Origin: Halichondria panicea
Taxonomy: Eukaryota; Porifera; Demospongiae; Suberitida; Halichondriidae
NCBI RefSeq assembly: GCF_963675165.1
Contig: NC_087382.1
Location: forward strand, 1,736,001 to 1,800,000
Direction of reading: 5' to 3'
DNA length: 64,000 nt
Positions 29,844-42,212 of the stretch are shown piece by piece (within the stretch, counting starts at the first letter, position 1; each line of letters starts with the position of its first letter). The position numbers were made by a program, and so were the translations under genes. Under the pieces are notes generated by a model, which did no database searches, was not told the DNA's origin, and saw only the letters and a list, made by a program, of their open reading frames with translations.

Positions 29844-30389
29844 GATTCCCTTTCTTTTTCAGTACAGTTTACGTATCATGACATGCATAAAAGTGGAACG
29901 TCAAGAGGCAGTACAGAAGTTCAAGAAGAGAAGACAGGACTAATCAGATATTTTCTCGAATATCTCTGGACTAATATAGTAATGAGTAATATTGCTTGAT
30001 ATGTTGAATTTGCGAATCAGTATTAAATGATAGTCATTTTAAGAGTATGATATCTAGCCAGTGCATATAGCATGCCTGTCAGAGAAAGGGAGCTAGAGCT
30101 GAACAGTGTGAAGAAAAGCAACACCTCAGGCTCTGGAAAAGCACTGCTGCACTGTTTTAGGCGCACGGTGTATTAGCCACGCCTATCTATTATTAATTGC
30201 CACAAAGCAATTGCTGAGTCATTAAAGATGGCGGAATTGTCTAGGTATAAGAGAAATAGAGACTGAGAGGTCATCTGCCCCGTGGAAGCAATCGCAAATC
30301 TGAAGAAGCGCTTTGTAATCCAGGTTGTAGTCGTTTGGAAACCCTGTGCAGAATGTCCTGGAGATGGCTGTACTTGGAGCAAATGCTGG

Positions 30390-30396
30390 GCAAGAA

Positions 30397-30429
<33 letters not shown>
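30390..30429. repeat. (ACTT)n microsatellite
   Basis: Eight uninterrupted ACTT units between GCAAGAAACTT and AGTCAGTCAG. Confidence 0.95.
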
Positions 30430-31379
30430 GTCAGTCAGACAAAGAGCGGTGAAACGTCGAAATAGTGCAATTTTTAAAATGACAATATTGATTCATTAAA
30501 ATGTTCATGGATTATGAAATGAGAGATACAAAGAGAGAAAAGGCTAAATAAACTGTCTGTCTAGCCAGTTCCTTGATGTGGCCTTTCCCTGCAGAGATAG
30601 AACAGTTTGAACATGAGTCAAAATAATTGAAATATTGCTAAACACGGGCAAACCCACTGCCAATCCTATGTAAAACCTACTGGTTTTACTAATACTTCGT
30701 ACGGTATGGTCCTCACTGTCCTCGCATTGACGCCATCTACGGGTTTTGCCTTCTGGAATATGGACCAAAACCCTTTTGGGCTCAGAATGGACTTTAACAG
30801 AGTGCTCTTTCCGCACGCCACCATAGCCAATGATGAGCACAAACAAAGGAAGGTGTGGGGGTCGCTCAGAGGAGAGCTTTCCGATGAGCTTGCTGTGTTC
30901 CTTGTAGACATTGACAGTCTTGGCTCCGTGTTTTAAGAGCAGCTTTATGATCTTTGAGTTATTCGCCAAATCGAGAGGTTTTAATTTTTGCCTTCTTTAT
31001 CGGTCACATTCGGATCGCTGTGGCATTCTGCCAGTAGAAGTTTCACTGTTGAATCTCGCTCATGCTTTACTGCTAGCAAGAGGACACCTGAATACATGCA
31101 GATGTGAATTATGGTAAATACAATGTAAATACAATGTCGGTATAATTATATACTCATACTCAACTTGGGAAATGCCTTTTGTATAATTATGCATATGCCA
31201 CCCAATCAGCATGTGCTCAGCCTCAAAAAGGGGTACATGGATCAGACGTTGATATTCATGCAATAGCACAAACAACAATGAGTTATTGCACATAATTATA
31301 TAAGTTGTATCAATATTCAATGGACACTAAGGATGCACTTATGCATGAGGACCTTTTCTTGTGGTCCACAGTTGTTTTT

Positions 31380-31425
31380 TAGCCTTGATTCCAGGCCCAT
31401 AGTTGCGGCCTGGAATCAAGGTTAA
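31380..31425. repeat. Miniature foldback with TAGCCTTGATTCCAGGCC ends
   Basis: About 18-bp arms (TAGCCTTGATTCCAGGCC and its inverse) surround a loop of about 10 bases. Same terminal family as 24711-26398. Confidence 0.75.
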
Positions 31426-31538
31426 ATTGTCCCTGGAGGAGCAATATCAGCCAGAGCACTAGCCTTGTCCCCACTCCCACTTCAGCTCCTCCATGGAGTA
31501 ATCATGTGCAATGAGAGGGTCATGCCTCCTAGGGGGAG

Positions 31539-31584
31539 TAGCCTCGAATCCAGGCCAATTTTACTCGGCCTGGTCTCGAGGCTA
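31539..31584. repeat. Miniature foldback with TAGCCTCGAATCCAGGCC ends
   Basis: Second miniature copy about 150 bases downstream; the arms differ by a small number of bases. It lies about 165 bases before the start codon at 31750. Confidence 0.75.
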
Positions 31585-31749
31585 AGGGGGGGAGTAGCTG
31601 ACGTTTATTGAGCACTTCCTTGTTTACATACTATACATGTGTGGGGGATTTCAGCAGTCACTGCCAGTAGCTAGGATAAAAGTGGAGATACAGCAAACTA
31701 CCAGTTATTATAGCAGTTTAAGATCTACCACAGTGACTGGAGACTCATC

Positions 31750-34700
31750 ATGAAGCATTGTGCATTGCTGAATGTTTGCATCATGGTAGTGCTGGCTGCT
31801 TTAGCTCAGCTCAGTGAGGCTCAGATCAGCAACACTAACCGACCAGAGTGCCAAGGAGTATTCGACTTCTACTTTGTGCTTGATGCGTAAGATCCTTATT
31901 ATTTATTTATAATACTATACTATGGTAGATCCAAAGCAGCGCAGCACAAGAGTCTATATAGTAACGTGACTATATTAATAATTTATAATGATAGCTTTAC
32001 AATGCAGCGCAAGAGATAGGAACGACACTAATCATAATAATGATAGCTTGCAAGATTGTACGTGATTGTGATGCAGCATTCAGTAGGTGCATTTATTAAC
32101 TACCAAGGTGTCTTTATACATGCACCCTTGTAACTACTAGAGCTGTTATTGCTCTGGACAGTGCCAAATATTCTTGGCTAGGCGGCTATGATATAGGCAA
32201 TCGTAGTAGCTCAGATTAGTGTTGGCCATAGACTACACACCTGCAGTCAGTGTATAAAGAATAATATTATAACTATTGTACATGTTGTCACGACGTTGTA
32301 TGTATATTTTCTACAGGTCAACGAGTATTGGTGAAGCCTTTGGAACCAGTGTCGTCCCGTTTGTAGCCAATGTCTCGAGTAGATACATCGAGTAAGTCAC
32401 TGTGCTTGCACCCAATAATCATCATTACTGTACAGTTGACATGAGGTATAGTACGTCTGAATTGAACTGCTATATACTTTCTGTGCTCAATACTATCCAA
32501 CACACACTGCACACAGTAGTTACATAGTTCTAGCTCTGTAGCTGAGAAGCCATTGTTGACACTCTTTAGCTAATTCTTAACTTCAATTCTAAAAGCTGTG
32601 AAATGTCTCCTAGCGTGCCATGTTTAGGCATCACCTTACTGACCTAATCCTCTTGTGGTCATACCTAATACAGATATCATATTACTCGTGTTGTTGTGCA
32701 TCTCCCTATAGGGTTCATTGTATTAAGATGAGTAGTTGTACTCCCACCTATATTGTTATTGATGTGTGCATGTGTGTGCTTGTGAGGTCTGTGGGGTCGT
32801 CGATTAAGTGGTTACCATGGTGAATAAATGAGCGCGGTTAGTAACTTAATCAGCGGAGTGATTGCTCTGTGATTATTTTTGGCTGTCCTTATAGACACCT
32901 TTAGTGCAAACAAGCCTTTTACAGAATCACTATGAGTCAAAAGGGAGCGATGTATTGAGCGCCTTATCAGCGCTTTATAGGAAGGGTGGTGTCACTATCA
33001 ATAAGGCTTCACAAATATCTGCTTTGAAGAATTATCATTGCAGAAATTATTGCAGAAATTATAGTGTTGTCCCAGTGGTGTAGGAACCAGGCTCCCCTTT
33101 ATTTAACACTGCATGCTTGCTTTTTATTAATATGCGTGTGTGCACATGCGTATCAGCTCCCCTTCTAATACTATCCATGCTCTCTAAGTGATAACTCTAA
33201 CATGTTCACATTTCCAATTGCTAGCTATTAGTCTGTATATACGTGTGATATGAGCTACACCTCTGGTACACCGTTCTATCTCACGTTTGTAGAGTAGCTA
33301 TATATAGGCCTTACGTATACTGCAACCTTGTATAGCTAATTAGCTAGTCTAGATCTTTAGTTGTTGTTAGTATATACAACAACACTGGCCAATTTTTTGA
33401 TTTGATACTGCAATTAGTAAAAAAAACCACTCAAGTTATAGTCCACCATGTTTACATTGTGGGTTTACATTGTGGTTTACCCATTTGTGTGTGGGTGCTT
33501 AAAACTGCTGCATGTATTAATTAATGTTTTACTGTTTTTTTGCTCTTTCCTCACAGTCCCAATTTCAAGATAGCGTTCATTACGTTTAGTAACGTGGATA
33601 ATTCTCAAGTTGTACTACCGCTCACCAGGACGGCCGATCAGTGAGTTACCATGGATGCATGCATGACTGTCAATGTCATACCCAATTAATTGTACACGTG
33701 TGCGGTATACAGAGCAAATTGGTGTCTGTTTCAATTAGCAATGAATGTGTATAAGCTATACAGTATATTGTACAGTGTTTGCGTGCTTTGGGGACATTCC
33801 AAATTACACACACACAGAGTGCAATGTATGATGTGCCCACACTGGTCGATAGTGACGTTGGTACTAACCACCTCTACACAAAAATAACCACCTCTTAGGC
33901 CGAGTTTACTACATGAAAGAGGCAAATTTGAGATTGAGAACAACATTATTGGGCACATCACTGCTAGTGTGACTGACTGTTTCATACAAGGCATCGTTTG
34001 CCAAGAATTGTGTGTATTCTTAGCTAATTATGGTTGCATTGGCCTCAAAGGTACGTCAAGTATTTCTGAGAGCCTTGGGGTTTATCAAGTGAGTGGGTGT
34101 GAGTGTGTGGTTGTAGGGGGTCTGTTTCAGTACATGACCAAGTTCTGGAAGGCTTTGCTTTAAAGGTGCTGATGACATAATATGAGTGGTATTTGATCAT
34201 TTCATTTAAATGATTTTTCAAAGTACGTGTTTTCCCATTTTATCATCGGTGCATGCTGTGAGCATGATTCATATCGTGTTTCTTGTCTGTTATTGTCCGG
34301 CTATGTGTGTAATCAATAGAGTATTGTATAGTCGACTAGATGGTTTACAGCATTACACTAGTTGCCGTGCCAATTAGATATTGTCACGAACAACAAAACA
34401 CTGTGTTTTCACACATGTCTCCAGAAAGAAATGATGTCTCGATTGTATGTACTTGTAACACACGGCTATAAGCTGCATGCATGTTTAGTGGTACGGTAGT
34501 GCATGTAGATTGTTCAAGCTCGTGTATATTCTGTCTCCGGTGCTCTATACTGCATGATATGGCTTTCTTGAGTACAATTTCCAATTCAGGCATTGACCCT
34601 TAATTAATTATTATTGTGATTGTGTTTTGCTTGGAGTTGTTTAGTACACAAACCGTACAATACCTGATGTGTCTATACTTACTGGCACAAACATATCGCT

Positions 34701-37700
34701 CTTTAGACTAGCTAGTTGTCACCTTCTGAATAGAACAAAGACCTCGATCATCATGGGCTAGAGTTGAGCACGGGCAACCACGCCATATAAGGTCATAGTT
34801 AAGAGTTCACCCACTTTTATAGGCTCATACTGCACCCCTACATACACTAGACTAAACCGCCTCTCCTTCCATCGAACTCTAGCTTAGAAGCTGGCAGTGA
34901 AGTTGTAAGGAACATTACCACAGGTCAAAACATTAGTACTATTGTGTGGCACTACGTAGTTTTCTTGCTACCCACTATAAATGTAACAAATCTTTATTAG
35001 GCAATCATCGATGGTTAATTGTGTTTGATAGCGCAGACCGAATGTCGTTTTGTGGCCTCCCCCTATCTGATCACGGCTCCCTAAAGAGCAGTCGTAATGA
35101 CAACACTGTGGTCAGCTTGTATGGCTGTGGATCCCTTAAGTGGGCGCACACACCTGCATGACCGACCACCCACACCTCCATTAGCTGTACTCCCACCCAC
35201 TCACTCTATGGCCTCCCCTTAATTGTGTGAAGAGCATGGTCTTTATAAGGGAGCAATCGAGATACAATTATGGTGCATGATATCAGCTAGCTAGGTTAAT
35301 GGGATGATTGATTGCAAATTTTTTACTCCTTATTTGGTCAATGTATGAAATACTCGAATTTTTTGTAGATAATTTGGGAAAGTTTTTCTCTAATTAGAAC
35401 ACTATACGTGCGTACACACTCAATGCTAGTATAGCAACCATTCCTTATATGGCTATACGGCTTTTGTTGGCTGACTTTGCTTACAGCGACTAGTATTGTA
35501 CTGACAATGCCTTCACCCATCCACCCACCCACACACACACAATACCTTCACCCCACCCATCCACTCCCCACACACACACAATACCTTCACCCCCACCCAC
35601 CCACTCCCCACACACACACAATACCTTCACCCCCACCCACCCACTCCACACACACAGAGGTACGATCCAAACAGCTGTCAATTTCCTGGCCAACGACTTT
35701 GTGCCTGCAGGAGCCACTTTTCTAGCACCTGGACTACAAAATGTACAAACACAGTTACAATTATAATATACCCACGTAGCTATAGATGCAACATTATACA
35801 GCCACGTCACTATAATGTACAAGCTGATTGTCCCCATTTTGTACATGTAATCAAAGGGGTTTCCCCCTCACCACCTCTTCAGGTCCAGTCTCAAATTCAA
35901 ATGTTTGGTGGAGACACGGCCTCTGTTGTCTTGGTGATCACTGACGGTATTGCTGTTGATGACACGTTTGCTTATGCTGAGGTACGTATAATCACACACT
36001 CTCACACAATGTGCATCAACTCAGCCTAGCACACCCCCACACATGCCCACCCACCCACCCACACACACACATCACACACATCACATCCCCACACATGCCC
36101 ACCCACCCACCCACACACACACATCACACACATCACATCCCCACACATGCCCACCCACACACACACACATCACACACAGGCTAATAAACTTCGAGGAGAA
36201 TTCGGAGCTCGTGTTTTTGCTGTCGGAATAGGCCCCGATCAGATTGGGGCTGGTCAGCGGACACAGGTCAGAGGTCAACTGCATGGTGGACTGAGCAGTG
36301 CATGTGGTCTAATGTTGTAATTGTATTTAATGTTCCCCCCCACACACACTCACTCACCACACACACACACACACACACACCCACACACACACAGCTGGAC
36401 ATTGTGACGGGAAACCCTAACAATGTGTACATCGGCAGTGACTTTGCTTACCTACCAGACGTAGTGGACGAGGTAAGAAACTCCATTCGTATATAATTTT
36501 TAATGCTTCTATATATATATCGGGTTTTGAATGCGAGCTTAATGGATTGCGAATGACACTGGCTTCTAACTATTGCGAAAATTGCAAATGCATTCTCACA
36601 CTCTGCATTGCGAATTATGCGAAAATTCAAAGAACGTTGCATTCGATATAATAATTAACCAATAATTGATTGAGCCCACTCAGAAATGACATACGTAATC
36701 ACATTTTCACTGCTGCAGCAGTATAGATACTATACATGAACACAATTGATTATTGCCCCACCCTTTTCTACAGATTATCCGAGCTATTTGTATTGAGATT
36801 ACATCAGTCATTCCGGACAAAGTTTGCCTCGGGGCAACTTTTGAGATAACCCTAATAGGTAGTGGCTTTCTGGGTACACTTGATCCACAGGGGCCCATCT
36901 GTCGGTTTACAAGAGGGGACGTAGTCTTTGAGACGTTCCCGACCACACCCACCAACGAGACCACTATCGTGTGCCCGGCCCCCAAGTTCACTTCTACTGG
37001 GTGAGTGATAATTATTTCTATATACATTAAATATTCAAATTCAAATTTTATTACTCTCAATTTGTAGAAATGTTATTCTCGAAGTAAGTTTGGACAGAAT
37101 CTCGTTTATCGCCAGCAGCATTACCATGGAGATTGACGACTGTAAGGTGGGTTATATATGGACAAGTGTTGTACGACAACTCTATACATGTACATACATA
37201 GCACTGTATGTCATGCATGTGTTGATAGCGTTAGCATGTGACTTGGCTCTTATCCAGCACTTGTAAATTATTATAGTTGGTCCCCCATTAACTTAAACGG
37301 ACATTAATATACTTAATTGAAGTGTTTAATTGAAACGCTTGTCCATTTTAGATAGCTTAATTAAAGTGCTATATATAGTTTCGTTTCAACGAGCTATTTA
37401 TAATTATTAGTTGTGTCACTATAAATAGACGATATCCGGAGTCACACCCTCCAACTATTGCCGTGGGGAGAGACCTGACCGAGTTCATCTTCAGGGCAAT
37501 GGTTTCCTTGCCAATCTGGTCATATCAGCTGCACAGTGTCGATTCACAAAGAACAACGGAGAAACATGTAAGTACTCTCTCTCCGTGTGTATATATAATT
37601 ATAATAATTATAGCTACGTACGATTTTTTTTAACCACCCCACATTTTGATGAGCAACAACCTCCTCTAGCTCACTGTCGGTTTATTGTTGGTGTGACTAT

Positions 37701-40700
37701 AATTATGCTTGTGTTCATATACACTATCTCTGATCTAATGCTTGCTATTATGTAAGTCGCAACTCTCTTTCTCTGTATGTGTATATATAAGTATAGCTAC
37801 GTACATATACGCTTAATTGTTGGCATGACTACACCTGCATGTGTTCGTCTCTAATGCTTGCCCCTCCCTCCCTCCCAGTTACTCTACCGCTGGCCACCAT
37901 CACTGACACTGCAGTGGTGTGTCCCACTCCCAACACTGGCACCTTCTCAGGGTGAGTACTACACAACCACACTCTAATTGTACTAGCTAGTCTTTTCTAT
38001 ACCTACCTTTGTTATAGGATTTAGTATAGAGTTTGATACGTAAGTGATGGCTCATATTAATGCCCCCCACACACACTCACACACGCCCCCACCACTCCAC
38101 ACACACAGACGACTGTCACTACAGATCACCACGACGGGGCAGTTCTATATCGAGGACATACTGATAATCACTGTCGAGGATTGCACGGTAAGGGATGGCA
38201 GTTAACAAGATGGTTATTTGGCCAAAACTAAATACAAATCTCTACCACTTTGAAGTCACTGGCCTTTGTTTTGGTCAATACGATGGATTTTGAGTAGTCC
38301 CAGATCTATGATCTAGATAGCTAAAATAGAAGCTTTCTTTGAGCTACAGAATATACATTGCTTAGTTTTGAAATTGGTTGATCCCCACTAAAGTTAGGGC
38401 TAGTCGAAGATAGTTGCCGAAATGACATTCAGAGGTATACTTATAAAACCCTGTACCCCCCTCACAGGGTGTGTCTGATGTGAATCCCAATAGCTGGTGT
38501 TTCGAAGATGTGGTTGAGAACGTCACTATCCAGGGGTCAGGGTTCACAGAGGACATTGTGGCGGGCAGTGAAGCATGCGAGTTCAGTATATCGAGTGGAA
38601 AACAATTTAGTGAGTGGGCGGCTGTGTGCATGCGTGGGTGTGTGTGTGTATTGTAGACGATGCACATTTTATCCTCTCTCTCTATTGCAGTCTTCACGCC
38701 TAGTGTGGTGGAGGATGGTAGAATGGTTTGTCCAACACCAAACATCAACTACACAGGGTAAGTGTGTGTTTGTGTGGGTGTGGGCGGGTGTGTGGGTGTG
38801 TGGTGGGAGGTGTGGGATCGATGTGCTATCAAAGTATGACTCTAACTCTTCCTCTCTACAGTGCAATGAATCTTCGCATTACTACTAACGGGGTTACTTA
38901 TATCGGAGGAACTAGGACCATTTACATCAACGACTGCACGGTAAGGGAGTCACAGTTTCCCATAATTATGCATGCATGTCTGTTATAATTATTATTATGT
39001 GTATATCATCATTCAACCATCTCCTCTCTCTCTCACACATTCACATATCTCTGCGGCTCTTCAAACAACTAACAGGAAAAGGTACGTGAATACATTTCCC
39101 CATTCCAATACAGCCCGTGTTTAGTTCCTATTCCAATACAACCATTTGTTTAGTTCCCATTCCAATACAACCTGTTGTTTAGTTTTAACGTACACGTTCA
39201 TATACCTTATAAGTTGCTCCTTATTTTATTTTGTCTAGGACTATATATTCGTTGTTGGTATCATCTTTGGGCTATTGGGACTCATTCTGCTGCTGTCTCT
39301 GTGTCTTCTCTGGTGCTGTGTGCCGCTGATCACAGGGGTGAGTGTTAATTTACCCCCCCCACACACACACACACATCTTGTTCACTTTTGTTGCCTCCCC
39401 TCTCTATAGACGATCGTCGGAGGACTACCCCCTGAGCCCAAAGAGGTACGTATTAAATAAGTCCATGCATGTTTTAGTTAAATAGCGATTTTTCAGTCCA
39501 TTCATATAAAGTCATACTCCTCCCCACACAGCCCACTCCCCCGCCCACTCCACCACCCACGCCACCACCACCACCCCCAGAGCCACTCCCACCAGTCCCC
39601 GGCCGAAAATGGGAAGTGGTTGATGCCTCGTACTATGGAGGAAGAGGGGCAGGAGGAATGAGACCAATGAAGGTACATGTGTATAATATAATAACGAGGA
39701 AGCCACTTGTTTTTCAATAAACTATTGGTTGCTACGTATGAGTACCATATATAGTGTTAGAAATATGTGCGAGCATAAAATAAATTATGTTTACGTATAA
39801 TAATAAATGTAACTAATTAACACTGTTTTCAATATACTACTGGTTGCTATGTATACGTGTACATATCGCTAACAAGCACATGCAGCTGTCGATTGATTGA
39901 GTCACTCTTGCCCCTCCCCCTGTACAGGTCTCGTGGGGTGGAAAGGGCGCAACTGAACTAGGCTCCAAACTGACCAAAGCCAAGGTACGGTATAATAATG
40001 GTATACTATAGACTATGAGATACAATGTACGTGAGTACTTTTTCAGAATCAGGTTTGGTTTGGTTTCGTAGCTAACTTTGAGGGTACATAACTTGTACTA
40101 AATTTCAAACCACCTAAAATTTGCATTTAGTAGCTGTTCGGTAATGCTACTGTACAATGGTGATGTGCGTAGATCAGTGATTAGTTTTGTGTCCAAATTG
40201 TCCACTTTCCTGGAAAAAGTGTGACAGAAGATGGATGGTAGTGTAGACTTCAATTTTTCCCAAGATTATTATGTGTTTGTCAACAGGATGCCAGCGTGAT
40301 TGAGATGATTGAAGAGCCAGGACTTCCTGGTACGGACATTGCTTACGTACCTCCCCCACCCCCTGCTCCCGTTGTCGTAGCAACCATACCAGCGAAGGAG
40401 CCAGGATGTTGGGACAGAATAAAGGTAATTATATATAGGCTTACGTTCGTATATCTATTTAAGTTTTGAAAATTCCAAGCACATCCGATAATACTGTACA
40501 TGATTGATGGTAGGAGTTTTTTGTTTCTCTTTAGAAAAAGCTTCGAAGGTGGTACGCAGTGTTGTCGTCATATCGACCAGTCTTCACTAATCACGGCACT
40601 ATGGGAGTGAGTACTGTTATGCAGCTTGCTAGTATAGAGCGTTGTTCTATTGGTATGCAGTCGCTGGTACCTATATTTCTGTACCCTCCACACCTACCTA

Positions 40701-41575
40701 TACCTACGTCTGTGTACCCCTCCACAGGAACGTGTTATCCTGTGGTTCCCTGGACAGAAAGGCATTGAAAAGATACAGAAGACACCATCAGCAGTGGAGG
40801 TGAGATATTACTGTGTATCAGTGATGGTTGCTATTTTCAAATCATCAATCTCATACAACAATAATAGTCGTACTTTTTATAGCCTAATATTATGAAGTAT
40901 GGGTGTATGGTAGTGGGGTCAGTATCAACGTATACCACCATCAACCAGTGCATGTGGGCATATATCCCTGCTGTAGTATTTAACCTTCTAAGCTAAGTAC
41001 ACATTTAACTATAAGCCCTGTCAATTACGATAATTATACGGACATGTGTTACTGATGTTTTCTTTTGCTTGCAGAATGGAACCGGACCACAACTGACCGC
41101 ACCTCCACCACCCCCACCACCGTACTCAAGGTACGTACATCTTTTTGCTTACACTGTGGTGTAACTCGAAGCAGTTTGAACTCTCTATCATTTTTATTAT
41201 AGTGAAGCCCTGCACTATAAATGATACTGGTAGCTAGCTACGTAGCTATGTAGCAACAGGCTCAGGTTGCTTTTAATTACCACAGGATGGCTTATCAATG
41301 GAACCCGACACTAAATTGTCTTTGTGGTTGTCTAATGTGGTTCTAGTAGTGCCATGTTATTTACAGGAAGTGTAGAGATCGAGGGGAGTTTTATAGGTCC
41401 ATTATATAATTGCCTATAATTTATTTATTGGCTTCTGTAGTTGATGTGCTAAAAATCTATTTTCTTAATTACCGTTTTTGTACCCCCACACAGACGTCCT
41501 GCCCCCCGCCCCCCAGGTAGACACGCCCCCCCAATCCCCACCCCATCACAAGAGAACCTCATCGGAGACGACTGA
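31750..41575 (+). CDS. ANTXR: Anthrax-toxin-receptor-like VWA membrane protein with three Ig-like repeats, 24 exons
   Basis: Exons: 31750..31886, 32317..32391, 33557..33640, 35658..35742, 35883..35981, 36180..36266, 36395..36472, 36774..37000, 37068..37146, 37429..37567, 37879..37951, 38109..38187, 38468..38609, 38691..38757, 38862..38940, 39239..39337, 39410..39445, 39532..39672, 39928..39984, 40287..40424, 40535..40606, 40728..40799, 41075..41130, 41494..41575. They join in phase to 760 residues. Signal peptide 1-24; VWA domain about 36-215 with an intact metal site (DASTS, the Thr in [13 protein letters not shown]); three receptor-type Ig-like repeats at about 216-317, 318-414 and 415-510, each ending in a similar DC(K/T) exon. 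One membrane segment lies at 511-543. A Pro-rich tail contains the conserved [16 protein letters not shown] and GSKLTKAK blocks. Known relatives bind collagen-type matrix and link to actin; a matrix-adhesion role at the cell surface is inferred. Confidence 0.92.
33830..33961. repeat. MITE-like repeat with GATGTGCCCA ends
   Basis: The left end GATGTGCCCACACTGGTCGA and the right end GGGCACATCA are inverted. The internal CACCTCTTAGGCCGAGTTTA is shared with copies near 6655, 7140 and 20160. It lies in an intron of the ANTXR-like gene. Confidence 0.6.
35511..35657. repeat. Tandem repeat ending at a splice acceptor (ANTXR-like exon 4)
   Basis: A unit of about 46-50 bases (CACACACACAATACCTTCAC then CCCACCCACCCACTCC) is repeated three times, and the last CACACAG serves as the acceptor of the exon starting at 35658. 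Confidence 0.8.
36026..36179. repeat. Tandem repeat ending at a splice acceptor (ANTXR-like exon 6)
   Basis: Three units of about 52 bases (ACACATGCCCACCCACCCAC then CACATCACACACATC) fill the end of the intron; the final CACACAG is the acceptor before 36180. Confidence 0.8.
39076..39081 (+). CDS. Possible 6-base microexon in the ANTXR-like gene
   Basis: GAAAAG sits between a good acceptor (AACTAACAG) and a good donor (GTACGT). Both neighbours are phase 0, so its inclusion would add Glu-Lys just before the membrane segment. It is optional in the model; splice signals are the only support. Confidence 0.4.
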
Positions 41576-42212
41576 CTTACTCAAACACACCTTATTTTGT
41601 AATTATAATTATTATACGGTGATACAATGTTATACTGTGTTTTCGTATGCTTTTATTCTTGTTGTATATGAAGGCACTCCTAATTATAAATTTAATACAT
41701 TGATAAACACATACATATAAATTACATTTGATAAAGACACAGACATTCATTCTACATGCATGTACGGCTGTAAACGTCAGCAGCGTAATTATCACAAATA
41801 ATATTATTATAATGTGTGCAGTGTGCATGTGTGTACATGCATGTGTGTGCGTGTGCGTGTGCACATGTGTGTGTGGGTGTGTGTGTGTGTGTGCATGTGT
41901 GTACATGCATGTGTGTGTGTGTGTGTGCGTGTGCACATGTGTGTGTGTGTGTGTGGGTGTGTGTGTGTGCACATGTGTGTGTGGGTGTGTGTGTGTGTGC
42001 ATGATTGTATTGATAAGTAAGAGAGGATATACAAAAGTCTGCAGGTGAAGCCAGACCAATTTATTGTTTACTTCCTCCCCTCAGACAGTGGGCTATAAAT
42101 TCACCACAATCTTCTTAATTAAATAAGCAGCAATCTTGTAAACACTGCTCAGCTGCATGACACTAAGAACCACTTGAAGCCTGGTGCATGTGCAAGTGAA
42201 CAAGCTCTGAAA
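41576..42212. other. Spacer between the two ANTXR-like genes, with TG repeat
   Basis: 41811-42004 is a compound TG/GTGCATG repeat with three related units containing CATGTGTGTACATGCATGTG. The rest is AT-rich 3' and promoter sequence without an open frame of note. Confidence 0.8.

Larger units (their letters stand above)
27461..31080 (-). pseudogene. Decayed ankyrin-Roc-COR-death gene
   Basis: Minus-strand pieces occur in the order of a ROCO-type protein. An ankyrin-like repeat (STVKLLLAECHSDPN, then LLLKHGAK) lies at about 31080-30900. A Roc P-loop (GKSTLLKSI) is near 30820, with PYEVLVKPVGF after it. A Switch II-like DLAGH is near 29275 and VIVFDSHADQ (G4-like) near 29055. A COR-like stretch follows (LIAFMIHLELCFEI, YLFFPGLIR, SFQILILRLAF, SIWKSGICWCN) at about 28500-27950. 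A death-like end (VVQALETWRSETEGTYSCLK) with a splice donor lies at 27580-27461. Frame changes and stops separate the pieces, and an inverted repeat interrupts it at 29300-29843. Some breaks may be introns, but adjacent in-frame stops favour a pseudogene. Confidence 0.6.

Noticed and set aside
41592-42059. 155-residue minus-strand His/Thr frame
   Set aside because: Compound TG repeat in an intergenic spacer.
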